Shown: positions 34,822 to 43,798, counted from the first letter of the stretch. The stretch: 64,000 nucleotides of DNA from Sporosalibacterium faouarense (GCF_016765695.1 NZ_JAETGO010000023.1:1-64000); one strand, 5' to 3'. Notes: generated by a model not told the origin, from the letters alone. Program-made: numbers and translations.

Positions 34822-35456
34822 AGCTTAGAATAAATCCTTATATATTCATATATAAGTCTATAGGAATAACTTGGTTTGTATTTTTCACTGTTTTATCAAT
34901 TATATTAAGTTACTTAATTATTAAGAAAAGAGCTAAACATACTACAATCTCCCAGCAAAGAGTTGAGGATACATTCTTTCTGATTATATTAGTTGGTTTT
35001 ATAGGTGCTAGAATAACTTACGTACTAATAAATCTAAATGTATATATGGATAGCTTATCCTATGTTTTTAAACTTTCTCATTATAATTTAAGCCTAGGTG
35101 GCGGAGTTTTATTTGGATTATTTACTATTTGGTTTGTTTCTAAAATGCAAAATATATCTTTTCAAGAACTCTTAAAAATATTCACACCACCTTTCTATAT
35201 TTCAATGGCAATAGGGATATGGACTATGTTATTTGATGGTGTAATGATAGGAGAAGAATACAGTGGTATATTCTCCTTTAACTATTTAGGTGGAAATAGA
35301 CATTTAGTCACATTATATTTGACATTGCTGTTTATAGTATCGCTAATATTAGAGTTGAAGAAGATTAAGAAGATATCATATAAATTTAGATCATTACTGA
35401 TTCTGATTGTAACTATTCTTTTATATTATCTAATTAAGAATATTTTCACTCTATAG
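34818..35456 (+). CDS. Prolipoprotein diacylglyceryl transferase-like membrane protein
   Basis: 212 residues, about seven membrane segments. Resembles Lgt in order: GFIGARITYVL (Lgt GARxGYV), NLSLGGGVLFG (Lgt HGGxxG, here without the His), and IGIWTMLFDGVMIGEEYSG where true Lgt has GRxGNFxNGE. The catalytic Arg and His are therefore missing or changed, so it may be an Lgt-fold protein with another role in the CcdA-TlpA unit. Translation coupled to the TlpA gene. Confidence 0.65.
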   Translation: MKLRINPYIFIYKSIGITWFVFFTVLSIILSYLIIKKRAKHTTISQQRVEDTFFLIILVGFIGARITYVLINLNVYMDSLSYVFKLSHYNLSLGGGVLFGLFTIWFVSKMQNISFQELLKIFTPPFYISMAIGIWTMLFDGVMIGEEYSGIFSFNYLGGNRHLVTLYLTLLFIVSLILELKKIKKISYKFRSLLILIVTILLYYLIKNIFTL

Positions 35457-35487
35457 AGAATATTTTCATATAATAAAAAGAAACCCT

Positions 35488-35548
35488 TTGACTTAAAGTA
35501 AAATATATAATACAATATAGATAAATCCAATATACCCTTGGGGGGTAT
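35488..35548 (+). promoter_or_regulatory. Promoter and CsoR-type operator of the HesB-like selenoprotein
   Basis: TTGACT (35488-35493), 17 bases, TACAAT (35511-35516), then the palindrome ATACCCTTGGGGGGTAT (35532-35548) about 10 bases after the expected start of transcription. Same 17-bp frame as the sites at 30978 and 33430. Confidence 0.7.
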
Positions 35549-35571
35549 ATGAAATCAAAAGGAGGGTTATT

Positions 35572-35871
35572 GTGAAAATAAATGTTAGTGATATAGCTAA
35601 TAAAGAGTTGAAAAAAATACTTGAGAAAAAAGATACAAATGGCAAAGGGTTAAGACTATATATATCAGGTTTTGGTTGAGGCGGTCCATCCTTTGGATTA
35701 GCTCTGGATGAGCTTAAAGATAACGATGTAAAAAATGTTGTAGGAGACTTAGAGTTTATAGTAGATAATGATTTGGTTGACCAATATAAAGAGTTTAGTG
35801 TTGACTATTTAAATGACTGGCTACGAAAAGGATTTAGAATTTCTGCCGGTGGAAGTACTGGCGGTTGCTAA
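35572..35871 (+). CDS. HesB-like selenoprotein (Sec at residue 36)
   Basis: 99 residues if TGA 35677-35679 is read as selenocysteine. GTG start follows ggagggtt. The sequence around the UGA is LYISGFG-U-GGPSFGLALDE, the position of the first conserved Cys of HesB/IscA proteins and the known site of Sec in HesB-like selenoproteins; the end keeps the CxC-like tail as GGSTGGC. Possible SECIS: CATCC (about 35685) pairing with GGATG (about 35708). HesB/IscA proteins bind iron or Fe-S clusters; the Sec version's role is unknown. Terminated by a very strong hairpin. Ordinary gene finding breaks it into two. Confidence 0.88.
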
Positions 35872-35890
35872 GTAAAAAAATAATTTGAAA

Positions 35891-35942
35891 GCATTAAAAA
35901 AGTAGGAGTATAACTCTAGTTATACTCCTACTTTTTTAATGC
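35891..35942. terminator. Very long terminator hairpin
   Basis: Near-perfect stem of more than 20 bp (arms from gcattaaaaaagtagg and cctacttttttaatgc) with a 5-nt loop and A/T runs inside both arms. Confidence 0.9.
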
Positions 35943-36019
35943 ATAGAATTCTATAGGAGTAATAAAGATAGAATTGTCATCATATTTTATATAAAATCTA
36001 TATAGGTAAGGTGAAAGTA

Positions 36020-36358
36020 ATGACTAATTTTTGGAGCAATCTAATATATAACTTTTTAATTGCCTTTGGAGTAATTCTTGGGGCTAGTGTTTTAGCTGGT
36101 ATGGGTGCTATATTTAATAATCATCCTCCTATGAAAACTATGCTTAATGTGGCTAGATCCATAAAAATTTGGGCAGTAGCCGTTGCATTGGGGGGGACAG
36201 TTACTTCATTTGAAGCTATAGATCAAGGTCTATGGAAAGGAGAGATAAAATCTGTTGTTAAGCAGCTAGCGTATATATTAGTAGCCTTAGTAGGAGCCAA
36301 TGTTGGATACAGTTTAATAAAGTTAATACAGAGGTGTAGAGATTTATGGATAGATTAA
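36020..36358 (+). CDS. ytrH: Sporulation membrane protein YtrH
   Basis: 112 residues. Three hydrophobic segments and the family core GASVLAGMGAIFNNHPPMKT, SIKIWAVAVALGGT, IDQGLWKGEIKS. YtrH is a sigma-E dependent mother-cell membrane protein needed for efficient sporulation in B. subtilis. ATG 36020 follows aaggtga. The 3' end overlaps ytrI by 13 bases, as in B. subtilis. Confidence 0.9.
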   Translation: MTNFWSNLIYNFLIAFGVILGASVLAGMGAIFNNHPPMKTMLNVARSIKIWAVAVALGGTVTSFEAIDQGLWKGEIKSVVKQLAYILVALVGANVGYSLIKLIQRCRDLWID

Positions 36359-36804
36359 CTAGAAATGTATTGAAGTATATAACTACACTTACCTTAGGAA
36401 TATTAATAGGAATGGTTATTGGAAGTATAAGCTTCAGTATATTTATAAGCTATAGAATCGATGAGTATCTAAAGGAAATAACTTATTTAAACACAATAAT
36501 AGAAGACAAAGATGTAAGGTTAAAAAAGCTAGAGGAATCTATAAATAATAGAAAGTTTATTCTAGAAAAAATAGGAATCAACTTAGTATACGAAGGTGAT
36601 GAAATTGATAAACTAACTTTAGAAAAACATATTAAGCAAAAATATAGTAACCTTATAGGTAAGGAAGTTAGGACTATAGATATAGAGATGGTAGCGGAGG
36701 TAATAGACAATAGAATTATGAAAATAGAAGATGAAGAATTCAAGCTAAAGGTGGAGAAAGTACTATTAGCTGAAGAATTAAAGATATGGGTGAAAGTTAA
36801 TTAA
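36346..36804 (+). CDS. ytrI: YtrI-like sporulation membrane protein
   Basis: 152 residues. One N-terminal membrane segment (about 12-35), then a coiled coil (about 40-65, ending in LKKLEESINNRK) and an alpha/beta C-terminus. Assigned mainly by overlap with ytrH and by matching topology; sequence likeness to B. subtilis YtrI is weak by eye. Expected in the mother-cell membrane during sporulation. Confidence 0.7.
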   Translation: MDRLTRNVLKYITTLTLGILIGMVIGSISFSIFISYRIDEYLKEITYLNTIIEDKDVRLKKLEESINNRKFILEKIGINLVYEGDEIDKLTLEKHIKQKYSNLIGKEVRTIDIEMVAEVIDNRIMKIEDEEFKLKVEKVLLAEELKIWVKVN

Positions 36805-36873
36805 TCAAAAATTTCCATGATTAAATTCCTAGCATATGGATATATATCAACTAGCGCAGAATGGAGGGTTACC

Positions 36874-37452
36874 ATGGAAAGTATATGGAAAAAAGATGTA
36901 AGGAGAAAAATGATAGATAAAAGAAAAAAACTCAATAAAAGCGAACTCGAAAAGTTGAGTGATAGAATAATTGAAGTACTAACTAAGCTTCCTGTGTTTA
37001 AGCAAAGTAAAAATGTGATGCTATACTTAAGCTTTAACAATGAAGTAGATAGTTTTAAATTAATTAACTATTGCCTGGGGAATATGAAGAGAGTAATTGT
37101 ACCTTATTGTAAATCTAAAGGCAAGGAAATAATACCTACTGAAATACAGGATGTAAAAACTGAATTAGTTAAAAGTAATTTTGGATATTTAGAGCCCAAA
37201 CCAGAGTACATTAGACCAGTCAATTTAGATGATATTGATATAATAATAATCCCAGGGCTAGCATTTGATAAAAGATGTTTCAGAATAGGATATGGAGCAG
37301 GATACTATGATAGATTTTTAGCAAAGGTTAATAAAGAGATACCCAAAGTAGGAGTGGCATTTGACTTTCAAATAATTGGAGCATCTCAAATGGAGAAATT
37401 TGATATACCTTTAGACTATGTAATAACTGAAAAAAGGATAATAGTAAGATGA
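36874..37452 (+). CDS. 5-formyltetrahydrofolate cyclo-ligase
   Basis: 192 residues. KKDVRRKMIDKRKKLN at the start, IPTEIQD, the folate/ATP-site GLAFDKRCFRIGYGAGYYDRFL and VGVAFDFQII. It converts 5-formyl-THF to 5,10-methenyl-THF using ATP. ATG 36874 follows tggaggg; an upstream extension lacks a ribosome site. Terminator follows. Confidence 0.95.
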   Translation: MESIWKKDVRRKMIDKRKKLNKSELEKLSDRIIEVLTKLPVFKQSKNVMLYLSFNNEVDSFKLINYCLGNMKRVIVPYCKSKGKEIIPTEIQDVKTELVKSNFGYLEPKPEYIRPVNLDDIDIIIIPGLAFDKRCFRIGYGAGYYDRFLAKVNKEIPKVGVAFDFQIIGASQMEKFDIPLDYVITEKRIIVR

Positions 37453-37454
37453 TA

Positions 37455-37495
37455 AAAAGGTAGTAACTGATAGAAACTAGCTACTACCTTTTTTA
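37455..37495. terminator. Convergent terminator
   Basis: Stem aaaaaggtagta/tactaccttttt between convergent genes. Confidence 0.85.
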
Positions 37496-37500
37496 TTGAT

Positions 37501-38163
37501 TTATTTTTTGAAAATTTTATGTTTAAAGCCTTGTTGGCCGTCAATATCTTCGATAGAAACTTGATATTTAAATTCTGGATTTGCTTCATTAACAAAAGAC
37601 TCGGTCCATACTCTTCTTAAATCATACATTTTTTCAGGGTCTACACCAGCTTCTTTCCAATACCTGATATGTAGACATTGGACTTGTTTATACTCTAGAT
37701 AGTCATCTTCAACTTCAGTAACATTATTAGCATTATCACAGGGCATGCCATCCAAAATGTAATTATTGAGAACTTTATAAATACCTTCAGCTGATGATAC
37801 ATCATAATTATTGCTAGCATCTTTTCCACATTTGCTTCCATGATCTTCGTAAACTGATGTAGATAAAAGAACTCCATTTGTACCATATTTTTTAAATAAA
37901 TCGCCTAGAATAGATGCCTGTCTTGTTTCTACTATTTCGATTTTTCCTTGTAGCCAACCATGTATATTGTCAGTGTCTATTATCTCTTCTAAAGGTTTTT
38001 CTGGTAAGGGATCACCATACTTATCTCTATTGTCTTTCACTATTTCATCAATTTCATCACCATATTCTGATTTAAATCTATCTACTAATTCCCTTTCTAA
38101 ATTTTCATGTAAAGTAATTTTATTAAATAGCCAATGGTGAATCGGGCCTAAAAATCTACTCAT
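37501..38163 (-). CDS. Conserved-looking protein of unknown function
   Basis: 220 residues, soluble, acidic. Starts MSRFLGPIHHWLFNKITLHE and contains GSKCGKDASNNYD, DGMPCDNAN and QCLHIRYWKEAG, with His and Cys residues that could bind a metal or cluster. It is near an Fnr-type regulator, but on the opposite strand. Start 38163 fixed by aaggaggag upstream. I know of similar clostridial hypothetical proteins with this GPIHHWL start but no function. Confidence 0.75.
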   Translation of the reverse strand: MSRFLGPIHHWLFNKITLHENLERELVDRFKSEYGDEIDEIVKDNRDKYGDPLPEKPLEEIIDTDNIHGWLQGKIEIVETRQASILGDLFKKYGTNGVLLSTSVYEDHGSKCGKDASNNYDVSSAEGIYKVLNNYILDGMPCDNANNVTEVEDDYLEYKQVQCLHIRYWKEAGVDPEKMYDLRRVWTESFVNEANPEFKYQVSIEDIDGQQGFKHKIFKK

Positions 38164-38421
38164 TGTAATAACTCCTCCTTTTAAGTTATAATGTAAACAT
38201 AAAAATAATGTACTCATGCAAAAATAACTATATACTCGTATATACTGAGAAAATTGCATAATTAATATTGAATCAAGAAAATGTAATGATGAATTTCTTC
38301 ATTATTATATTTTGTTAGTTTAAAAAAAAGATGCATTTAAAACTAAAATATATTAACTGCTCAATATATTTTTATTATAATTAAGTTATTTAAAAGTATA
38401 TATTAAACAAATCACGAAAAG

Positions 38422-38439
38422 ATGTGATTAATATCACAT
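38422..38439 (+). promoter_or_regulatory. Crp/Fnr-type palindrome before its own regulator gene
   Basis: ATGTGATTAATATCACAT contains TGTGA-N6-TCACA. It lies about 20 bp before the regulator's start codon and after a TATAAT at 38376-38381, which fits autorepression. Confidence 0.7.
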
Positions 38440-38459
38440 TTTAGAGGGGGATTAATTTA

Positions 38460-39167
38460 ATGGAAGAAAAGAAGAATTGTCCAGTTTGTGAAAATAAATA
38501 TTGTGCTAATAAGGTTTCCATTTTTTCCGTGCTAGAAGACAAAGAACTAAAGGAAGTTACTGATTTGATAATCCATAAAAAATATAAAAAGGGTCAGATT
38601 ATATGCTTTGAAGGCGATGTATCAGATAGATTATATATAATTAGTAGAGGAAAAATCAAGGTATTCAAGTATACTAAGGAAGGTAAAGAGCAAATTCTCT
38701 ATATTTTATCTGAAGGAGATTTTATAGGAGATTTAAGTCTACTTAAAAGAAGTAGTTTCAAGTTTAATGCAGAAGCCCTAGAGGATGTTGCAGTATGTAC
38801 ATTGGGGAAAAATGATTTTGACAATGTATTGAAAGAGAATCCAGAAATAGCTTTAAAGATTTTGGAAGTAGTTCATGATAGGATTATGAGGCTGGAAGAT
38901 TTGATTCAAAGTTTAAGTACCAATGATATTGAAGCCAGAATAGCAAGTTTATTGCTAAGCTTTATAAAGGATTTTGGCATTGTTGAAGAGGATAATATCG
39001 TATTAAATATTCCTTTAAGCAGAGAAGATATGGCCAATTATATAGGGGTGACTAGAGAAACTATTAGTAGAAAATTAAGCAGTATGCAAGATGAAGGGAC
39101 TATAGAACTCTCTGGAAATAAGAAGATAATTATTAAAAATAAAGAAAATCTAAAATTATTAGTTTGA
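38460..39167 (+). CDS. Crp/Fnr-family transcriptional regulator with N-terminal cysteines
   Basis: 235 residues. N-terminal CPVCENKYC, then further Cys at CFEGD and AVCTLG, which may hold an Fe-S cluster as in Fnr. Cyclic-nucleotide-type beta-barrel at about 22-140 (GDVSDRLYIISRGKIKVF, EGDFIGDLSLL), dimer helix, and a winged helix with LSREDMANYIGVTRETISRKL. Probably senses O2, NO or redox state. Its own promoter, a DUF1858 gene and mrp carry matching sites. Confidence 0.92.
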   Translation: MEEKKNCPVCENKYCANKVSIFSVLEDKELKEVTDLIIHKKYKKGQIICFEGDVSDRLYIISRGKIKVFKYTKEGKEQILYILSEGDFIGDLSLLKRSSFKFNAEALEDVAVCTLGKNDFDNVLKENPEIALKILEVVHDRIMRLEDLIQSLSTNDIEARIASLLLSFIKDFGIVEEDNIVLNIPLSREDMANYIGVTRETISRKLSSMQDEGTIELSGNKKIIIKNKENLKLLV

Positions 39168-39178
39168 TTCAAGTCACA
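39163..39178 (+). promoter_or_regulatory. Weaker Crp/Fnr-type site before mrp
   Basis: TTTGATTCAAGTCACA has one mismatch to TGTGA-N6-TCACA and overlaps the regulator's stop. A TATAAA at 39197-39202 puts its centre about 39 bp before the expected start of transcription. Confidence 0.45.
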
Positions 39179-39254
39179 GAAAAAATATAGAAAAATTATA
39201 AAATAAAGCTAAAGAGGGTAATAATACAATGTGAGAAGCTTGAGGAGGTGTACT

Positions 39255-40316
39255 ATGGAATTGAAAAACAAGATTTATAAGGCCTTAGAAAATGTAAATG
39301 ACCCTGAGCTACACAAGAATTTAATAGAGTTAGATATGATAGGAGATGTAATAGTAGAGGGAAATAAGGTAGCAGTAAATTTAACATTAACGACTATGGC
39401 CTGTCCATTAAAATCTACTATGTCCGATGACATAAAAAAGGAAGTTGGATCCATAGAAGGTATAAACGAAGTTGAGGTTATATTTGGAGAAATGAGTAAA
39501 GAGCAAAAAGAAAAGCTAGTAGAAAAACTCCACAGAAAGCAAGAAAAGAAAGAGCCTTTTAAAGACACTAAGGTAATAGCAATAGGAAGTGGAAAAGGTG
39601 GAGTTGGTAAGTCAACAGTATCAGCTAATTTGGCCGTTACACTTAGTAAAATGGGATATAAAGTTGGTCTGATAGATGCTGATATATTAGGCTATAGCAT
39701 TCCTCAAATAATGGGGATTAAAGGTATCAAACCAATGACAATAGATGAAGGAGTTATCTTGCCAGTTGAGAAGAGTGGAGTAAAGATAATGTCTATGGGT
39801 AATCTAGTAGATAGTGAACAAGCTCTTATTTGGAGAGGTCCAATTCTTGGTAGAATATTAGAACAATTTTTTAATGATGTATATTGGGGAGAATTAGATT
39901 ACATGTTAATTGATTTACCACCAGGAACAGGCGATGTCCCATTAAGTCTTATGCAGAAATTACCTGATGCAGAAATACTGATAGTTACTACTCCCCAGAT
40001 TACTGCTGCTACAGTTGCAAAGCGACTAGGTCTAATGGCTGAAAAAACTAATAGTAAAATAATAGGGTTAATAGAGAATATGTCCTATTTTATTTGCAAT
40101 AATTGTGAAGAAAAACACTATATCTTTGGAAAAGAAGAAGGAAAGCAATTGGCAGATGAGCTCAATACTGATTTCTTAGGAGAAATTCCTCTAGTAACTG
40201 CTATTAGAGAAGACAGTGATAAAGGGGTACCTTCCGTTACTGATACTGAAGCTCATATAGAGGACAACTATAAAATTATTGCTAAAAATTTGATGAAAAA
40301 ACTTGGAAATAATTAA
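39255..40316 (+). CDS. Mrp/NBP35-type Fe-S carrier ATPase
   Basis: 353 residues. N-terminal MIP18 (DUF59) domain at about 1-85 with TTMACPLKSTM, then a deviant Walker A GSGKGGVGKST, DLPPGTGD, and a C-terminal CxxC (FICNNCEEKH) for bridging a 4Fe-4S cluster. Loads clusters onto target proteins in the cytoplasm. ATG 39255 follows tgaggaggtg. Placed downstream of an Fe-S-type regulator. Confidence 0.95.
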   Translation: MELKNKIYKALENVNDPELHKNLIELDMIGDVIVEGNKVAVNLTLTTMACPLKSTMSDDIKKEVGSIEGINEVEVIFGEMSKEQKEKLVEKLHRKQEKKEPFKDTKVIAIGSGKGGVGKSTVSANLAVTLSKMGYKVGLIDADILGYSIPQIMGIKGIKPMTIDEGVILPVEKSGVKIMSMGNLVDSEQALIWRGPILGRILEQFFNDVYWGELDYMLIDLPPGTGDVPLSLMQKLPDAEILIVTTPQITAATVAKRLGLMAEKTNSKIIGLIENMSYFICNNCEEKHYIFGKEEGKQLADELNTDFLGEIPLVTAIREDSDKGVPSVTDTEAHIEDNYKIIAKNLMKKLGNN

Positions 40317-40356
40317 AAAGGTCAGATGTAGTATTAACTACATCTGGCTTTTTTAA
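40316..40356 (+). terminator. Rho-independent terminator after mrp
   Basis: Stem aggtcagatgtagt/actacatctggct, T run. Confidence 0.88.
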
Positions 40357-40457
40357 ATGGGAAAAAATAATTTTCTAAGTAAAATAATGTCAATGTAATT
40401 TTTCAAAATATATTTAAATTGTAAGCGGGAAATTTCTTTAAATCTTTTTATTAGCAC

Positions 40458-40513
40458 TTTACAGAAAGATAGATTCATGTTATCATGAAATCACACCCCT
40501 TAAAGGGAGGGGT
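40458..40513 (+). promoter_or_regulatory. copA promoter with candidate operator
   Basis: TTTACA (40458-40463), 17 bases, TATCAT (40481-40486). Just downstream, ACCCCT (40495-40500) and AGGGGT (40508-40513) form an inverted repeat, a likely copper-regulator site of a different spacing from the 17-bp sites elsewhere. Confidence 0.5.
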
Positions 40514-40603
40514 TAAAGTTGACAGCATTTGTTTTTTCATTAGGTCTTTAGGGTAAATTAATATAATAATGGCATACTTTTATTGTGGAATAAAGGAGAT
40601 GAA

Positions 40604-43000
40604 ATGATGGCATTGAATAAAGTATCAATTAGAGTAACAGGAATGACATGTTCAGCTTGTGCAAATAGAGTGGAGAGTGCTCTATCAAAGCTAGAAGGAG
40701 TGGAGATGGCTACAGTAAATCAAGTTATTGAAAAAGCCACTGTAGAATATGATAAGACTAAGATAACTTTTCAGGATATGGTTGAAGTTATTAAGAAAAC
40801 AGGCTATAACGTTCCAACAGAAAAGGCTACATTAAATATCGAAGGCATGACCTGTGCAGCTTGTTCATCCAGGGTAGAAAAGGCTTTAAATAAAGCCGAA
40901 GGCATTATTGAGGCAAATGTAAATTTAGCTATGAATAGAGGAACCATAGAGTATAATGAAGAAGCCATATCAGTTAAAGATATCATAGGTGTTGTGGAAA
41001 AGACAGGATATAAAGCCTACGAGGATAAGGAAGATGAAGAAGGTAGCAAAAAAAATGATAGAGAAAAAGAAGCTAGACAAAAAGAAATAAAAACTTTAAA
41101 AACATTATTTGTTATTTCTGCTGTTTTAAGTATACCTTTACTTTCTGCGATGTTTTTCCATATGGCTAATGTACATACTATACTATCGAATGGTTATGTA
41201 CAATTGGCTCTAGCCACGCCAGTTCAGTTTATTGTTGGTTATAGGTTCTATAAAGGTGCTTATCACTCTCTAAGAGGTGGAGGCGCTAATATGGATGTTC
41301 TAATTGCTATGGGAACATCAGCCGCTTATTTCTATAGCTTATACAATCTACTTGAAGGGATACAGCAGTATTATTTCGAATCATCAGCAATGATAATAAC
41401 ACTTATTCTTTTGGGTAAGATGTTCGAAGCTATTGCTAAAGGCAAGACGTCAGAGGCTATTAAGAAGCTTATGGGATTACAAGCTAAGACTGCTAGAGTA
41501 ATTAGAGATGGAGAAGAAAAAGATATTGCTATAGATGAAGTCGTAGTAGGGGATACTATAATAGTGAGACCAGGAGAAAAAATTCCTGTTGATGGAGAGA
41601 TAACAGAGGGAAATTCCTCTATAGATGAATCCATGCTAACTGGGGAGAGTATCCCAGTAGATAAAAAGACCGGTGATGAAATAATAGGAGCTACTATTAA
41701 TAAGCATGGTACATTTAAGTTTAAGGCTACTAAAGTAGGCAAAGAAACAGCTTTATCACAGATAATTAAGTTGGTTGAAGATGCTCAAGGGTCAAAAGCC
41801 CCAGTACAAAGATTAGCTGATAAGATTTCAGGAATTTTCGTTCCTGTGGTTGTAGGCATAGCTATAGTAACTTTTATAGCTTGGTTCTTTATAGATGGAA
41901 ATTTTACTAGAGCATTAATAAATGCAGTATCAGTACTAGTTATAGCTTGTCCTTGCGCATTAGGATTAGCAACACCTACTGCTATCATGGTTGGTACAGG
42001 TAAAGGAGCAGAAAATGGTATATTAATTAAAGGTGGGGAACATTTAGAAAGAACTCATAATTTAAATACCATAGTTTTTGATAAAACCGGTACAATCACA
42101 AAAGGTGAGCCAGAAGTTACTGATATTATAGTTTTAGATAAAGATGAAGATACTATTCTAAAATATGCAGCTACAGCAGAGAAAGGATCAGAACATCCTT
42201 TAGGAGAATCTATTGTAAATAAGGCGAAAGAACAAAAAGTAAAATTAATGGAGTTTGATGAATTTGAAGCAATACCTGGCCATGGTATATTTGCTAAGAT
42301 AGAAGAAGATGAAGTTTATCTTGGTAATAGAAAGCTTATGGATGATAAGAACATTGAAATTCAACAGGCTGAAGATAAAATAGCAGACTTAGAAAATGAA
42401 GGTAAGACAGCAATGCTAATGTCTATAAACAATAAATTGAGTGGAATAATAGCTGTGGCAGATACTGTGAAAGAGAATTCTCTTCAAGCCATAAATGAAC
42501 TTAAGGAACTAGGAATAGAGATATATATGATTACAGGTGATAACGAAAGAACTGCCAAGGCCATAGCAAAGCAAGTAGATATAGATAATGTTATAGCAGA
42601 AGTTTTACCTGAGCATAAAGCTGAAAAGGTTGAAAACATAAAAGGACAAGGTAAGAAGGTTGGTATGGTTGGTGATGGTATTAATGATGCTCCAGCTCTG
42701 GCAACTGCAGATATTGGTTTTGCCATAGGAACAGGAACTGATGTTGCCATAGAAGCAGCAGATATAACCTTAATGAAAGGTGATTTAAGAGATATTGTTA
42801 TGGCAATAAAATTAAGCAAAAAAACAATGAAAACTATCAAGCAAAATCTATTTTGGGCATTTGGATATAATACAGCTGGTATACCATTAGCAGCTTTAGG
42901 ATTTCTAAACCCAATGATTGCGGGAGCAGCAATGGCATTTAGCTCTGTATCAGTAGTAAGTAATTCTTTAAGATTAAAAAGATTTAAAGTAAAAAAATAA
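40604..43000 (+). CDS. copA: Copper-exporting P1B-type ATPase
   Basis: 798 residues. Two N-terminal heavy-metal domains ([24 protein letters not shown]), TGES actuator motif, transmembrane metal site CPC (IACPCALG), phosphorylation site DKTGT, EHPLG and [10 protein letters not shown]. Pumps Cu(I) out of the cytoplasm. ATG 40604 follows aaaggag; 40607 is also possible. Followed by copZ and csoR, the usual copper-resistance set. Confidence 0.97.
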   Translation: MMALNKVSIRVTGMTCSACANRVESALSKLEGVEMATVNQVIEKATVEYDKTKITFQDMVEVIKKTGYNVPTEKATLNIEGMTCAACSSRVEKALNKAEGIIEANVNLAMNRGTIEYNEEAISVKDIIGVVEKTGYKAYEDKEDEEGSKKNDREKEARQKEIKTLKTLFVISAVLSIPLLSAMFFHMANVHTILSNGYVQLALATPVQFIVGYRFYKGAYHSLRGGGANMDVLIAMGTSAAYFYSLYNLLEGIQQYYFESSAMIITLILLGKMFEAIAKGKTSEAIKKLMGLQAKTARVIRDGEEKDIAIDEVVVGDTIIVRPGEKIPVDGEITEGNSSIDESMLTGESIPVDKKTGDEIIGATINKHGTFKFKATKVGKETALSQIIKLVEDAQGSKAPVQRLADKISGIFVPVVVGIAIVTFIAWFFIDGNFTRALINAVSVLVIACPCALGLATPTAIMVGTGKGAENGILIKGGEHLERTHNLNTIVFDKTGTITKGEPEVTDIIVLDKDEDTILKYAATAEKGSEHPLGESIVNKAKEQKVKLMEFDEFEAIPGHGIFAKIEEDEVYLGNRKLMDDKNIEIQQAEDKIADLENEGKTAMLMSINNKLSGIIAVADTVKENSLQAINELKELGIEIYMITGDNERTAKAIAKQVDIDNVIAEVLPEHKAEKVENIKGQGKKVGMVGDGINDAPALATADIGFAIGTGTDVAIEAADITLMKGDLRDIVMAIKLSKKTMKTIKQNLFWAFGYNTAGIPLAALGFLNPMIAGAAMAFSSVSVVSNSLRLKRFKVKK

Positions 43001-43015
43001 AAGGAGAGATGATTA

Positions 43016-43222
43016 ATGAAAAAGTTAGTTTTTATTAAAGGGATGAGTTGTCAACATTGTGTAATGGCAGTTAAAGGAGCTTTAGGAGAAGTTGATGGCA
43101 TAAAATCAGTAGACGTTGATCTTGAAAGTGGATCAGCAACATTAAATGTTGATAATGTTTCTGATGATACTATTAAGAATGCTATAGAAGAAGCTGGATA
43201 TGAAGTAATAGAGGTTAAGTAG
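43016..43222 (+). CDS. copZ: Copper chaperone CopZ
   Basis: 68 residues, a single heavy-metal-associated domain with GMSCQHCVMAVKGAL. Delivers Cu(I) to CopA and to the repressor. 15 bp after copA with ribosome site aaggagaga, so same transcript. Confidence 0.95.
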   Translation: MKKLVFIKGMSCQHCVMAVKGALGEVDGIKSVDVDLESGSATLNVDNVSDDTIKNAIEEAGYEVIEVK

Positions 43223-43334
43223 TAAAGAGTAGATATAGAAATTAGGAAATTTAGTTAGTTAGGGTCCAAAGGAGATATTGGGCCCTAAGCTTTATTTAAA
43301 CAATAATATAAAACAACGTAAAGTAGGTGATAAA

Positions 43335-43598
43335 ATGAATGATGCTAGGAAAAGAGCAGTTAATTTATTGAAAACCTCTAAAGGTCAAATAGATGGCATT
43401 ATAAGAATGCTAGAAGAAGATAGGTATTGCGTAGATATATCTAAGCAAATCTTAGCCGTATTAGGCTTGTTGAAAAAAGCTAATTTGAATATTCTAGATC
43501 AACACATTAAGAGTTGCGTAAAGGATGCAATACTTGAAGGTAAAGGTGACGAAAAAATCGAAGAGATAATAAACGTTTTAGACAAATATGTTAAATAA
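43335..43598 (+). CDS. csoR: CsoR-family copper-sensing repressor
   Basis: 87 residues. All-helical CsoR/RcnR fold: LLKTSKGQIDGIIRMLEEDRYC, and HIKSCVKDAI. Ligands Cys32, His57 and Cys61 have the same spacing (25, 4) as Cu(I)-binding CsoR, and differ from CstR-type sulfur sensors, which lack the His. ATG 43335 follows aggtga. Candidate regulator of copA and, by operator type, of the sites at 30978, 33430 and 35532; a second CsoR-family member elsewhere in the genome is possible. Confidence 0.92.
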   Translation: MNDARKRAVNLLKTSKGQIDGIIRMLEEDRYCVDISKQILAVLGLLKKANLNILDQHIKSCVKDAILEGKGDEKIEEIINVLDKYVK

Positions 43599-43645
43599 TC
43601 AAACCAAAGATATTTATTAACATAAAAAGTATAAAAAATAAGAAA

Positions 43646-43692
43646 GCTGTGGATAAATTCGGGGGAGAAAAGAATCTATCCACAGTTATTTT
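43646..43692 (+). terminator. Terminator after csoR
   Basis: Stem gctgtggata/tatccacag with a 21-nt loop, followed by ttattttt. Confidence 0.8.
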
Positions 43693-43719
43693 TGTTTAAT
43701 CTTATTTACAAAATTATAT

Positions 43720-43765
43720 TGAGGAAATTATTTATTTGTAAAAATTTCAATATGTAATTTCCTCA
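43720..43765. repeat. Small intergenic inverted repeat
   Basis: Perfect 11-bp arms TGAGGAAATTA (43720-43730) and TAATTTCCTCA (43755-43765). Arm core similar to the repeats at 14983 and 44277. Confidence 0.5.
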
Positions 43766-43798
43766 TATCTCATATTAAATATCTTAGATGAATTTTAG

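Noticed and set aside
40519-40567. TTGACA with TATAAT as the copA promoter
   Set aside because: The spacing is 37 bases, far too long; TTTACA-17-TATCAT just upstream is better.
43335-43598. CsoR-family protein as a CstR-type sulfur sensor
   Set aside because: It has the His of the Cys-His-Cys copper site at the right spacing, and sits with copA and copZ.
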